Positions 14,041 through 26,579 of a stretch of DNA of 64,000 nt are shown here, in pieces (the first letter of the stretch is position 1; each line of letters starts with the position of its first letter). Made by a program: the position numbers and the translations under genes. Below the pieces are notes generated by a model. That model saw only the letters and a list, made by a program, of their open reading frames with translations, ran no database searches and was not told the DNA's origin. This DNA comes from Sclerurus mexicanus. Lineage: Eukaryota > Chordata > Aves > Passeriformes > Furnariidae. Location: positions 257,391 to 321,390 of the forward strand of contig VWZF01006068.1 in assembly GCA_013396755.1 (NCBI GenBank), written 5' to 3'.

Positions 14041-14224
14041 GGAGGTTAAAGGAACATTATTAAGGACTTTGCAAACTTCCAAAAGCCTCGAAGATAAAGC
14101 AAGTTCCTCCTCTCTAATAGGAAATGGATATCATAGGTCCCAGCAAGATCTGAAGATGTGTGGTCACATAGTTCAGCATGTAACTAGCAAAGTTGTTGAA
14201 AAATGTGCAATGTTCTTTGAATGA
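14041..14224 (+). other. Weak candidate terminal exon
   Basis: A long pyrimidine run (about 14017-14037) ends in CAG at 14038-14040, a textbook splice acceptor. The frame that begins with GAG at 14042 stays open for 60 codons to a TGA at 14222-14224. The predicted peptide is mixed in composition and starts EVKGTLLRTLQ. I recognise no family. Other frames are also open over parts of this region on the minus strand, and 60 open codons are expected now and then by chance in 64 kb, so this is a lead and not a gene call. Confidence 0.12.
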
Positions 14225-16393
14225 TACCATTTTAGGCCATAGTGTATGATGATAGCTAATAAGAAGTAAGTCCCAAGGAATTATATCATTTTCATGCATT
14301 TTGCTTGGACTGCTGGAACTGACTCCAGCTGTTTCTTTGATCTAGTGCTGAGGCATGAATGAGACTCAGCTTCATCATTTGAAGACTGAAGCTTTGTACT
14401 GCTATGAGAAAATTCTGAATAAGGCTACTCATATATGCAGAAGGTGTTGATAGCTAAAAGATATTCAAGTGAATACCAAGTGAAATTCAGTACACTTCAC
14501 TTTAGCCCAGCAATGAAGAAATAGAATAATTCGGGGATATTTCTTTACTTTTTCTGCAAATATTAATTCACATTCTTAGTGGCTATGTTGGTGGACTCTG
14601 GCTCCAGTTACCTTCTTTTGGGAAGGACATAAAATATGACAGACCAAATAAGAATTGTGTTTAAAAGCATTCTTGCAACACAGATCTCAAATATAGAAAA
14701 CGTTTTAAGAGCACTTTACTTTTTGACATGTGCCACCAATTTAAGTTTCTCAAAAAGTGTGTTCAGCATAGCCATCATTAGGTTAAAATGTTAGAGTTTG
14801 ATAAAGTTAAAGCATCTCTGTTTCAACGAGGCTCAAATGTTATTTTATGTTTTGTAATATAACCAAATAATAATATATTTTATATGTATAATATAAAATA
14901 TTAATTTCATCAAATTGCTAAAGCAAAGTACTTTATATGCATTTTTTTTTTTTAACAGAAAAAATCAGCCTTTAACTCTCAGATTTTCCCATGAACCAGA
15001 AATCCTGTTTTCCAACTCTTTCTATGGATACATAAAATTTCCTTTGGATTTCTGTTCAGAGAATGAAATGAGAGATGAAAATTTTAGATGAGAATATCTG
15101 CAGAAATCAGGATGTATTTTTCAAGCTGAAAAGAAATCCTCAATTAATATGTTATGCACTGCAAATCATTTCCCCACTACTAGTGATAAAGTCTTTTGAT
15201 GATGAGATAGAAAGGAAATGTTCTGAAAGTTCCTTGATTTTCCTGGATAAAGACAGAGCACTAACCCACTGGAGCTTGTACATGAAATAATCATAGAAAT
15301 AAGCCTGAAAGTCATAAGGTAATTTATTTTAAATTGTTCTCTTTGCCAGACTTAAAAAAAAAAGAACAGAAAAAATACTCTTATTTCCAGTGATGGAGGA
15401 ATAATAAAGTTTTCCTGAAGCTTACTGTTGTTTCAATGTCTAACAATTTAAGAAGCATAGAGACAAACAAACAAATGAAAAGTTTTAAATTGTGTGGACT
15501 GAGTATTTCTTTATACTGACCTAGACAAAGACTGGGACTATTAAAATTGATTAAATTATGAGGTATTTATAACTGATTAAAATTGAGCCAAAATTTTACA
15601 TATTACCAGGGAGTTATATATCTCTTCCTTTGACTCTTGTGTAAGTTTCCATCCATCCTGATACTACAGCCTGCTGCGTCCTAGTGTTCATACAAGAAGA
15701 ATAAAATACTATAAGTGTGACAGCACCCACAAGGATAAATCTGTATCCTTTATTGAAAGCAAACAATTTGATTAAAGTCACCTAGTGGTCTTCTGGGTTT
15801 TTAAATGTAATTCTACACATATTTATTTGTAGATGTTTTAATAAGAAGCTCTAAAGGAAAAAACAAAAGTGCAAATAAATTACTTGTCTCTTTGAAGGTC
15901 CTGCGTAAGGGATAAGATGCCACTACAGTTAGATATCACTAGCTGGATTTAACCTGTGTCACGCCACAGTTCAAGGGTCTCAGACAGAGTCATTTAACTA
16001 CTTTGGGAAGCTTTGGAAATTTCATTTACAAGAATTTGTAAACTGAAATGATGCTGCTGTGGCACCAGAAAATGTTTTGTTTATGGTTTAAAAGCGGTAT
16101 ATTTAAAGGTGATTCATTTTATCTGTTCACATCATTTAATGCAAATGACCTCCAGCTTTTTGAGGAGATAAGGGAACTGGGATTTCTTTTTGAAAATTCT
16201 GACTTGGATATGCTTATGCTGTATAATTCTAGAGGCTGGTAATTAAGCACATACTGTATTATTCCCCAGTTGTTGTGTTTTTTGTTGTTTTCATTCTTTC
16301 ATTCAAATTTTATCCTTAGGAAAGGCAACACTAATAACTTCTGACTCAGTTTGCTATTAACATACTGTCTCTGCACTTGTTTAAGCCTGAATG

Positions 16394-16433
16394 AGGTTAA
16401 ATTTTAAAATTTTTAAATTTTAAAATTTAACCT
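16394..16433. repeat. Near-perfect palindrome, 19-bp arms
   Basis: The left arm contains GGTTAAATTTTAAAATTT (16395-16412). The right arm is its exact reverse complement (16415-16432), with a 2-nt spacer and one further matching pair outside. It is followed at once by two near-identical CCTTTTAAAA blocks. It may form a cruciform. It could be a decayed inverted-repeat element or chance AT symmetry. Confidence 0.75.
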
Positions 16434-17715
16434 TTTAAAAAACCCTTTTAAAATTATGTAATCATGAAAATAAATTCCTTATTTAATATATGAGACAATA
16501 TCATGACAAAATTAGAGAATATAAAAGAACAAAAAAACACAAGAATGTAACAATGGAGGATGTGTTTTTAATAAGTAAATAACAGTGGCCTTTCACTTCA
16601 GCACAGTCAAAAATCTTTTAATTCATAGGCACTTTTGCAGCTGTATATACTGATAGAGATTATAATCATCAGTCACATCTACCAATCTGTTAATTGTAAA
16701 TTCAAAGGGTCTCAACTGGTAGCAACTGGTATGACTTTAATTTCTAGTCATGTTGGTCATAATTACTACTTTACCAAAAAATAAGTTTCATTCATGTTTT
16801 TTTTAATAGTTTAAAAGTTATATACAAATCAAACTTTCCTCTGCTCTTCTCCCTTAAATAGTAAGGTCTTCAGGCCAACAGACCATTGCTCCTTTATGTT
16901 TTGTACAGCATTTTCCCAAACAGAGCCTTCCAGTATAAATAATCTTACTGTCAGTCTCAGGGCTGATATCCAGAATTTGGTTCTCTGGCCTCCTGCATCA
17001 AATCTCGGGTTTGGTTTGTTTTTTTTTTTCACTTTCCAAATTAGCTGAATAGGATTAGTGACAAGCTGCGCAGACACCTTTCACCATACAGCAGCTTCAC
17101 CAGCAAATTCTTGAAGCATGTCTGAACAAGTATTGAACTTTCATTGTTACTAGCATTCAGCTACTTTTGCAATGATTACCTATGTCTTATATCTCAGTGT
17201 TTGAAAATCTGAAGGAACATATGCTGAAGAAAATAAAATTTCTTTGTTTGATGTTTCCCTGTGTGCTCTCTGCTGGTATTTGGCATTAAATCTAGCTGAC
17301 GAGTGCACGTTCAACATAGTAGCTTTTGTACACAACATGTAAGGAGAATCACCCTCCTCAAGACACAAAGCAAAACAAGAGTGAAAAATGTAAGAGTAAC
17401 AAGTGTGCAAAAGTACAAAGTAAGAAGGATTTTTCCCTTCTCTCACCTCTTCAGAGTGTACCAATTCTGGAGACTGTGGGAAGTTCTGAGTATCCAAATC
17501 CCTTCCAGGAAAGAGAGAATTCAAGCAGATATTTCCTGCATCCCAGATGCTCCAGTCATGAGGCTATGCGGAAAAAGGGAGTCATTACCATAGTGTTAAA
17601 TATGCCTTAAGTTTGCCAATTGAACAAGTCTTGGAAAGCAAACTATACAAAGCAACTGTTGGTTTGTGTCTCTGTAAGCTCACTACAGAGTGAATTAAAG
17701 CTGGAAACATTGTGG

Positions 17716-17763
17716 AAAAAAACCCAAACACCCAAAAAACCCCACAAAAACCAAAACCCAACA
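17716..17763. repeat. A/AAC-rich tract
   Basis: A run of A blocks broken by CCC or CC (AAAAACCCAAACACCC-like). Same class as the tract at 8.2 kb. Confidence 0.8.
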
Positions 17764-18075
17764 ACTCAGATTTTAATTAAAAATTGTTAATTCATTCAAG
17801 GCAGAATGGCTGGACTGGCCTGCTAAAGGTTCACATATCTTCTGCTATCTCAGGCAAGTTTTGGAGAAATATTTCTGATCTCCAGGCAGGTTGGGCTTTG
17901 TTGTGGGAACTTTTAAAACTTTAGGTCCCCAGCCCTAACATAACACAGTAAGGAGTCTCTGGGGTATCATTAGTTGCTTATATTAGCAGGGAAGACTAAA
18001 AGTAAGTTCCTTTGAGTAATTGTCCAGGATAAGGGTAATATTCAGAAACATAGGACAGAATAACTATGATCTGTG

Positions 18076-18110
18076 AAAAAAAAAACCAACAAAAAAACAA
18101 AAAAACAAAA
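18076..18110. repeat. A/AAC-rich tract abutting minisatellite
   Basis: A runs split by single C and one CCAAC. It directly touches the GGAAG block that opens the minisatellite. Confidence 0.85.
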
Positions 18111-19158
18111 ATGAAGGGAAATGGAAGGGACATGGAAGGGAAAGGGAATGGAAGGGAGTGCGGAATCCAACCCCTGCCAGGGAAGTGGGATTGAATCCCA
18201 AAAGGAGGGAATTAACCCTGGAAAGCATGAAATTGACGCCCAAAGTTATGGATTTGACCTGGGAAATGATGGATTTGACTCCCAAAATCAGGGATTTGAA
18301 CCACCAAAATTCTGGAATGGACTCCCAAACTGATTGAGTTGACTCTCAAAATGAGGAATTTGACTCCCAAAATACTGGAATTCACAAAATGATGGAATTC
18401 ACACTAAAAATGATGGAAATGACATCCCAAATTATGGAATTGACTCCCAAAATGATGGGATTCACACCAAAAATTATGGAATTCACTCCCAAATTACTAA
18501 TTTGAACCCCAAATTATTAATTTGACTCTTTCCAAATTAATTTGACTTCCCAAATTATGGAATTGACTCCCAAAATTATAGAATTGACCACAATCATGGA
18601 ATTGACACTCAAAAAAAGGAATTGGCATCCCAAATTGATTCCCAAAATTATGAAATTGATTCCCAAAATTATAGAATTGACAACCCAAAAATGGAATTGA
18701 ATTCCAGAATTATGAAATTTATTCCCAAAATTATGGAATTGATGACCAAAGGGATGGAAACAACTCCCGAAATGATGGCATTCACCCCAAAAATTATTAA
18801 TTTGACCCCAAAAATGAATGTGACTCCCCAAATTATGAATTTGATCCCCCCAAAACGAATTTAACTCCCCAAATTATTAATTTGCCTTCCCAAAAATGAA
18901 TTTGGACCCCCAAATTTATAATTTGACTTTCCTAAAATGAATTTGACTCATCAAAACTGAATTTGACAAGGGAAGGGAAGGGAAGGGAAGGGAAGGGAAG
19001 GGAAGGGGAGCATGGAATGGAACCCCTGCAGGGAAGTGGGATTGACTCCCAAAAGCCATTTCTAAAATGAGGGAATTCACCCCAAAAATTATGGAATTGA
19101 CCCCCAAATTATGAATTTGACTCCCAAAACATTAGATTGACCCAGGAAGGGAAAGGAA
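18111..19158. repeat. Compound minisatellite, ~21-bp unit with GGGAA blocks
   Basis: About 1.05 kb of tandem repeat. The core unit reads roughly GGAATTGACTCCCAAAATTAT (about 21 bp) in many diverged copies, with variants in TTTGACCCC or TTCACCCC and some unit-length drift. A GGAAG-rich block lies at the left edge (18114-18160) and a clean GGGAA array near the right (18968-19009). A segment of about 41 bp next to each of these blocks (18162-18203 and 19014-19054, both containing CCCCTGC..GGGAAGTGGGATTGA) is duplicated 852 bp apart. Because 21 is divisible by three, several frames stay open and give peptides with 7-residue periodicity. These are by-products and not genes. Confidence 0.93.
18968..19009. 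repeat. (GGGAA)n microsatellite
   Basis: About eight uninterrupted AAGGG units inside the larger minisatellite. It is a pure purine strand, with repeated GGAA cores of the kind ETS-family factors bind. Binding here is not shown. Confidence 0.92.
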
Positions 19159-22100
19159 TTCAGTTTTTGTGGTGACCACCAGAAATTTCTGTATAAGCAG
19201 TGACTTACTGACCCAGCATATATTTAATGTAAACATAGCTTGCATGATATTCTCGGACAGTGTGAGGAATAAATGTCCATCAATCAGCGAACCAGCTGAT
19301 ACAGCTCAGAACTTCCTTCTGTGCCAACAATTGTCATTCAACCTGGGGAGCAACCTGGACACAGCTGACAACAGCTCTCAGCAGAAAATCAAGACTGGAG
19401 CTTGGGCCTCCATCTTTCCTCTGTAACTGATTCCTTTCTCACTATGGAAATGGCTTACTTTCTTCTGTTAAGTCTGGTTTACTGCCATCCTAAGAGGATG
19501 TATGGAAAATTCCTATTTATCCCCTATGGAAATATATTACCAGTTTATTATAGCATTTCCTCACACACATTTTATTTTCTTAAACCCTCAGAGGGAGAAT
19601 TGCCATACACTATTCTCAGGAATTTAAAAACTCAATTGGATCCAGTCGTATTGTATTCCAAGACTAAGTTGATCATTCATTAGATTGTCATTTAGTTACT
19701 GAAAGTATACATGGTGTCCATTTCCCAGCTAAAATTGAAAAGTAACAAAATGAAAAGTAACCAAAGTAACATAAGGATACTGACCGCAATCCTTGATGAA
19801 AAATGTCAGCCAATCTGGAAAGTTAATAGTTAAATATGTACTTGAACTAGCTACCTTTTAAAGGTAATACGCTTAGGGCAAAGCAATGCACAAAAATCAA
19901 AATGAGTGAAAACTGCTAAAGTAAATTACAATACCCCTCTTTTCATCATAGGAAAATAATCCCTACTTTAACCTTTCAAAGACTACTGAGCAATGTAAAA
20001 GACTACTCAAAAGTGTGGGCACAAAACCATTTTGAGAAAATTTACTTCTCCATTGTGTATTTCATTGCATATTGCTTTTCATGAAAGTTTCCACATTTAG
20101 AGAAAATACATCACAAAGTCCGTGGGCAAGTAGTATCCTGCAACATCATAGACAATTGTCTAGACTATGTAGATTATTAGTCAGAGTAGGCTTTTTACCC
20201 AGACATTTCTAAATAGATGCAAATTTCACCATGTAGTTCAGGGTAGGAATTAATCCTAACAGCAAAGTGACCTGGTAAAAGTGAGGTCCCACTGATTCAG
20301 AAGTTACCAGTGATAATCCTGCAATTATGATTCAGTTAAGTGCATTGTTCCAGATCTGTAAGAGTGAAATTGAGACATAAAAAAAAAAAAAGTGTATTTT
20401 TAGACTATCAGAAAGTGAAAAATCTTGCAGTTTTCACATCCCTGATGGGTATCATTAGTGTGTTTTTAGTGGCTTGCTTGGTATCTGTTCTGGTGGTTGA
20501 TGGGTGCAGGGATCAACTGTTTTAAAAGGTTGGCATTATTCAGTCTATCAGTCTATGTGTTGAACTGGTTAACTTGTATGTAAACAAAAAAATGTCTTCA
20601 GTTAAATTTTTATGATTTTTTTAATTGTCTGAAATGAAAAGAGGGCTTTTAGGGCAAACTGTGCAGAAATCACAAGATCAGGCAATGCCAATAGCCTGCC
20701 AACTGTAATGTTTTCAGATGAGCAGGCTTTGTTAATTCCCAGCAGATTTATCAAGAGGATGATTTCAGGGAATCATTATATTCTATTATCTTTCCAAAGT
20801 GAAACTGAAGGTTAATTAATTCTGCAAAAGAGGTTCATGGTTATATCTTAGAGAATATGAATAATTACCATATTAGTCTGGTTTTGAATTGAATAAAATT
20901 ATCTTTTACAAAAAATATAAGGAGGATTATTTTTCTCGTGATATAGTAGAATCTTTTAATACTATTGATTTGACTTATAAGATTTAGGAAGTTTTGAGAT
21001 GCTAGAGTTAGACTGTTTCACAATGTATTTGTTCATCCAATGTCTCAGTGTGAAATATATTGGATCTTACATGTATAAAGTTTATTTCTCTAGATAATTT
21101 ATATGATGAGTAACAGTCACAGAATGGTGAACTAGGTTGCATATGTTTGCATTTGTCATGCTCCAGTGTGCTTGGTGCAGCTTGACTAAACCAGTGCCCA
21201 CTACCCTTTTTTCACACAAAATAAAATATCACTATCTTTTTTCTTTGCTATTTTCCTTATTAAGCAAGAATGACCTGTTCTACCGAAATACTATTGGTTT
21301 CTAGCACAAAAAAAGGAACGAAACAGGAAAGAACATTGTGAAGTGGATGTCTTCTTTTGTCAATATAAAAATATAATCCTACATCTGCGGAAGCGTGATT
21401 TTAAGTCTAACTAAGATGTATTTAAAATCTGTCCGTGATCATATTAAAACAACAGTGAGGACAAAACTGGCTATAGCAAGTATTGTCTGAGTATTCGTTG
21501 TCATTTTGCTTCACTAAGGAAGTAGCAAGGTTACAAATCTGAAAAACAGTGGGTACTATGGAACCACCAATTTCAACAACTTCATAGTTAATATTACCTG
21601 AAGTGGATAATAAATATGTAACCTGCTAATTGTGGTTCATTTTAGAGGAACCTTTTCTACCTGGGAAGAGTGCTTTATACCCAGAGCAATACCCTCTGAT
21701 GTGGAATTGCAGCACAGTCTTTGGTGCTAGGCTGAACTGAGGAGAGCCCATGAATAGCCTCAAACCCTGTCCTCAGCCTGGGTCTTAGCAGGCAGGCTTT
21801 ATCTCACAAGATTAAGACCAATTTGCAGAACTGATTTTCATTATATTTTGGAGTTTGCATAGGTTTTTCAATGCAACAAGACATCAGCAAGAACCCTATT
21901 GCCTTTAACACATGAAGTTTCTTAGTGCTGCCGTATTTTCTTCTTTGCATATCTGATATCTAAGATGTGAGGATGAGAAAGGGAACAGATAATCCTCAGA
22001 TTTACAGTGCTAGTTTGTATATGAAAAAGATAAGACTAGATGGTAGGTACTTAGTAGCTATTGAGTCAAACACAGTAACTCTGCTTTATTTGTCAGTGAA

Positions 22101-25100
22101 AGTGGGAGGGTGTATTTTAAAGAAGTTTCAAGTTAGCAAATAATCATCATTATGGAACATTGTTCTCTAAAATTGAAGTTGACAGAGCACTGAAGAATGT
22201 ACTAATGGTTCCTATTCATGGACACTTTTGCCTTATGCTGGACTTCTAAGGTTTAGATCTTTCTTTCAGGTACACTAATATCAATTGACAAGTAATTCCA
22301 GCACTATCAATAGTGTTTACACAGTAAATTGCATAATGAAATTCATCGTACACTCAGACTCTTGGCATTCACCTTTAAAAAAAAGCATTTTCAGGGCAAC
22401 CAGATAGAAATGTTTGGCAATTTATTTATTTAAATCAGATTTTTAACAGTTTTCCAGAATACTAAGGTAAGGCAGTCCAGGTTTGTATCACTTTCAATTC
22501 CTTAAGGGCTCTAGGAATATGCCCTCACCACAAGGCATATATGCATATATGTGATAAATGCTGAGAAGGGAACCCTTTAATCATAAAAGAAATTGATTGT
22601 GCTCTAAGTCCATTAAGATATTTTTCATGTTCCCAGATGGTCTCTTAGAATAACTGGTCTTAATTACACCCTTTTTAGAAATAATGGCTGTGTGTCACTT
22701 TTCCAAGTACCTTGGCAGATTAATATGAACTATTCTGGGGTATAGATAATTCACCTTTTGGACCTCAGAGGACAAAAATTTTTGTGGTATATGTTTAAGT
22801 CCCAGAATGTGCAGCCTGAAAACTGAGGTTTAGGCTGGAACAGAGTAGCCACTTAGTACAGAAGACTACAGAACCACTTAGGGATAAGAGCACATGATGC
22901 AGCCTTCTGCAGCACATGAGCTTGTAGGATTGGAGCTAGGAATCAGTCAAAATTTTTCCTGTGGTCTCACTGGCCTTTCATACTGGCATTTAAGGCTTAA
23001 ATTCCGATGAAATTTACAGTTTCTCTTCATTTTAGATGAAAGAGTCTTGTACATATTCATTTAAAATGTTCAACTTCTTGTCAGCCCTCTGTTGAACTGT
23101 CTGTTCTCCTTTAGCCTCAATAAAAGTTTTAATCTATATAACAGTATTCAAAAACCTGTTCTTTCCCACACAATCTCTGTTCTTAGTGTTTCTTCACTGC
23201 AGGAGCTTCTCAGAAAGAAGCTCAGGTTTCCCCAGAAGGTAGTGAACTTGTGCATGTTTTCTGTTAATGCTGCTATGAACAAACATCTTCTTTCTTTTTC
23301 ATTAGCTTTACTTAAATAGGATTTTAGTGTGCAGGATTTGAAGTGCTGGCCTGTAAAATTCATAGACAGAAGTCATCTGTCTCCTTCCTTCTTTACAGCA
23401 AAAATCCACAAGTGATTTGAAGCAATTTTGCTTTTGTAAGTGTTTTTATGGCTGATTGTGGCACAAAAGAGGAAATATATGAATTGTCTGTTTGTGGTAT
23501 CTTGAGAGGAAGGTAGTAACGTTGCCCTTTTGTTGTCCTTTTTTGCACATCACTGTCTGCTCCTAAGCAAGCTATAAAATGATGATACAATTATGCACAA
23601 CAGTAATAGAATCAAGCTGAAATATTTCTCAAGGACCTCTCTGTGTTAAAGGTAGAACTCCCCACTGTTTGAAGCCCTGTAAATGGTCTGCTCCACTTCA
23701 GGCAGTTATTGTTAGAAATATTAGCAGAGATTCTGCTCCAGCTGAAAAATGCTGCGTAGGCAGATCTACTGTAGGAGTGTGAGCCTAGGCCTTCCTTTAT
23801 AGTTGAAAACAGATTGGAAGAGGAAAGGAACATTTCTTCCTGTGGACCCACTCTGCCCTGCTGGCAGGAAGCTCTTTGCAGCTGCACTGCTGGCCACCTG
23901 TGACAGCAGCACTCAATAGCTGGATATCCTGTTGTACAGATCTGCTGTTTAGCCATCCAGGACGCCTAAGTGGAATGCAAATTGTGACTTTCCAGGGTTT
24001 TAAGCATGCCAAGATCAGGTATGGGAAAAAAAAAAAAAGTATGCTGGAACTCACAAAATCCCAATTCTTTTTGACACACTGAAAATAATGGATTTGGCTT
24101 TCAAGACATGTTCATGTGTGTGGATGTATATATCTGAAAACTTTGTGATCAAAATAAATCTTAACCCTGGCTGTAATTTAGGAAAATTAACATTGAGTGA
24201 TGAGTTCATTGTCTTGCCCCTCTTGTATAAACCCCAAATTAACCAAAATCAAACCAATCTATCCTCTTCAAACATCTTTAAATTAACTGGACTTATGCCA
24301 GGGTTGCATTTGGCTGCACAAGTGAGAGTTCCTGCAAAAGGGCCAGCAGATATCTCTAACATGATTTCTTAAGAAAATTCAGAAGAACTCTCACGAAAAA
24401 TGTTGTGCGATGATCTCAAAGTCCCCCTTGCCCTGCTTCACTTTCTGCTGTAAAATATAACTAAATCTTGCTTTAAGAAACCATTGTCTTCTCCTATAAT
24501 ATGAAAAATATAAATTTTTCTAATGTACATTAAAAAAATACTATTAATCAAACAAATTTGATGTCTAGATTCTTTCCAGATGAGCAAATACTGGACTGGG
24601 ATTTCTCAGAGTTGACGGTCTTTCCTTTTAATTTCATTGAGAATGCCTTTGTTTTGTTTACAGGAACTCATCTTTCTCCCTATGAGTATGTAAAAGGTCA
24701 TATGTTTCCACAGTGTATCTGCCAAACACAGTCAAAAGAAAGGGTCTTTTGAATCATGACATGCTTGTATTCAAGAGCTCTGGTGCTTCAGAAGAATGCT
24801 TATTTTGTTGCTCATTTTCTTTTTTCTTATTCACTATTAAAGTAAAAATTGCATTCTTAGTCCTGTTGATTCATTTGTCCTTTTACTGAGAAACCTATTT
24901 CCTTCTTTGAAGAGCCCTAAGTGCTAAGTCTTCCCTGGAAATATGTGTGCAAACCCAGCTTTGCTGTGAATTTTACTGTTAGTATTGTTTCTTTTACAAG
25001 CTTTACAACGGATAAGAATAATTGCTACCCTATGTCTGATTATAGTACATACAAGAGAACAGGAGACTGGTCCATGATAGTGACAAAGTACTCAGGGACA

Positions 25101-26579
25101 ACCACAGGTTAAAAGTAGAGATATCATTATGGACATGCACTGGTAATTGAGAAATACAATTCGAGAAACCCTGGGAGAAAACAATGGCCTTTTACTGTTT
25201 ATTAATGCATTTTCTACTATCATTATTTTGCATTACTTAGCTAATTATGTATTAAAATATCTCAGAACAGTATCCTGTTGGCTAGATTGAAGTCTTGTAC
25301 TTCATAGAAAGATATAACAATGCTCCAGATTTTCTTTCAGTGCCACAGTAGCTATTGCTATCTCTTTTTTCTCCCCAAATCAGTTAAACATCTGGATTGC
25401 TTCTTTTTTTTTTTTCTCCATACATATTAGAGTTGATGAGGTCCAGACATAATGCTTTTTCAGTTTTGAAGAAACTTGGTTCTTAAACTACCATAAAGCT
25501 TTTATTCCAAGCCAAATGTTCTGCAGAAAATTTCACAAATCGAGAAAAAAATAGGTCAGATTTATTTCTTTGAGCCTGAATAAAATGTTGCAGTCATAGC
25601 AGACACACACAAGGATAAAATACATCTCATAAAGATCATGGATTTCAAAATCACTGAGATCCATAAAAGCAGATTTCCCTTCTCAGTAGTGACAGGTTTG
25701 TCTTGCTGTAAAAATTACTATGTAGTGTTCCTGCTAAGCAAGAGACTAGAGAGTTGTTATACAGTTTATTATGGCTACCACAATTCCACACCATGAATTT
25801 CAGTTAGGAAAGAAATTGGACACCTATAGTTTTGGATGGGCAGACTGAAGTTAGGCTATAAGAAAGGAACACCAACTGCATGGTGCTTGCAACAGAGTAA
25901 ATGTTCGTTCAAAATATTAATGCAAGACAAAACATTACAGAATGCAATACACAAAAGTGTATTGCATGAGCATGTGAGCAAAGCCTGACCTCAACAGAGC
26001 CATGAAATGATTCACTATACAGGGCAGGTCAGAAGTCACCCCTTTCTGGTCAAAGTGTGACATTTTTTTTTATTTTTGTAAAGTTTTCTCTCCCGATCTA
26101 AGAGTGCATCCTGAAGGAGTATTTTTCAAGGAGGCCCTTGGAATCCAAGTAGTCACTTTGTTCCTCACAATCTGGCATGCAACTTCAAAGTAACCATAGT
26201 ATTATCAAAACGGATTGAAACTGTCTTGAAATAGACATTAAGAGAATACACTTTAGAGCAGTATTAGCCTTTTCTAATCTATACTGGGATCAGAACTGAA
26301 ATAAGTCCCACAGCATTATGAAATTCCCCATTTAAGTAATGTGTAGTTGCATCAATGTTGAGCAAAGCATTTAAAATATGCATGTTTCCTCTATCTCCTG
26401 TCATCTCTATTCAAGAACTGTTCACTGAGTCTATTAGTTTTCACTGCCTTTTCTCTGGAGCCAATATTAGGATCCTATGACCTGAACAAGGCAGAAAATA
26501 TATGCAGAATAAAAGAATATATATGCAGAAATATAAGCTTGAATTAAAATGTAGTTTTCTACATCACCAGACAATAAAG
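19159..26579. other. Noncoding unique DNA
   Basis: No gene recognised over 7.4 kb. The minus-strand open frame at 23612-23956 (114 codons) lies in a slightly more GC-rich patch (about 23600-24010) that ends in a donor-like CAG|GTATGG at 24010, but I see no matching domain. A 16-bp palindrome CATATATGCATATATG lies at 22536-22551. A T12 run lies at 25404-25415. Segments such as 20640-20770 read like slowly evolving noncoding DNA, but only alignment can test that. Confidence 0.5.
25942..25967. repeat. Perfect hairpin, 11-bp stem, 4-nt loop
   Basis: ATGCAATACAC (25942-25952) pairs fully with GTGTATTGCAT (25957-25967) around an AAAA loop. Too short for a known small-RNA precursor class. Confidence 0.6.

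Larger units (their letters stand above)
13086..18075. other. Noncoding DNA, palindrome and one weak exon candidate
   Basis: It starts with a T-rich tract carrying GTTT/GGGTTTT units (about 13088-13122), which is the reverse complement of the A/AAC-rich tract class. A second T-rich tract lies near 17005-17030 and an A-rich one at about 17716-17763. A splice-acceptor-like site at 14040 opens a 60-codon frame, described separately. The 16.4 kb palindrome is also separate. No protein is recognised. Confidence 0.5.

Noticed and set aside
18517..18831. 104-codon minus-strand frame with repeated FHNFGN-like units
   Set aside because: It is produced by the 21-bp tandem repeat period, with no start context or transcript evidence.
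18116..19009. GGGAA blocks as telomere-like or G-quadruplex sequence
   Set aside because: The vertebrate telomere unit is TTAGGG, and the runs here lack the TTA spacer and are GGGAA microsatellite.
21119..21200. AGTCACAGAATGGTGAACTA as a CR1 tail
   Set aside because: Only the first ten or so bases resemble the CR1 octamer end. The following sequence does not continue as CR1.
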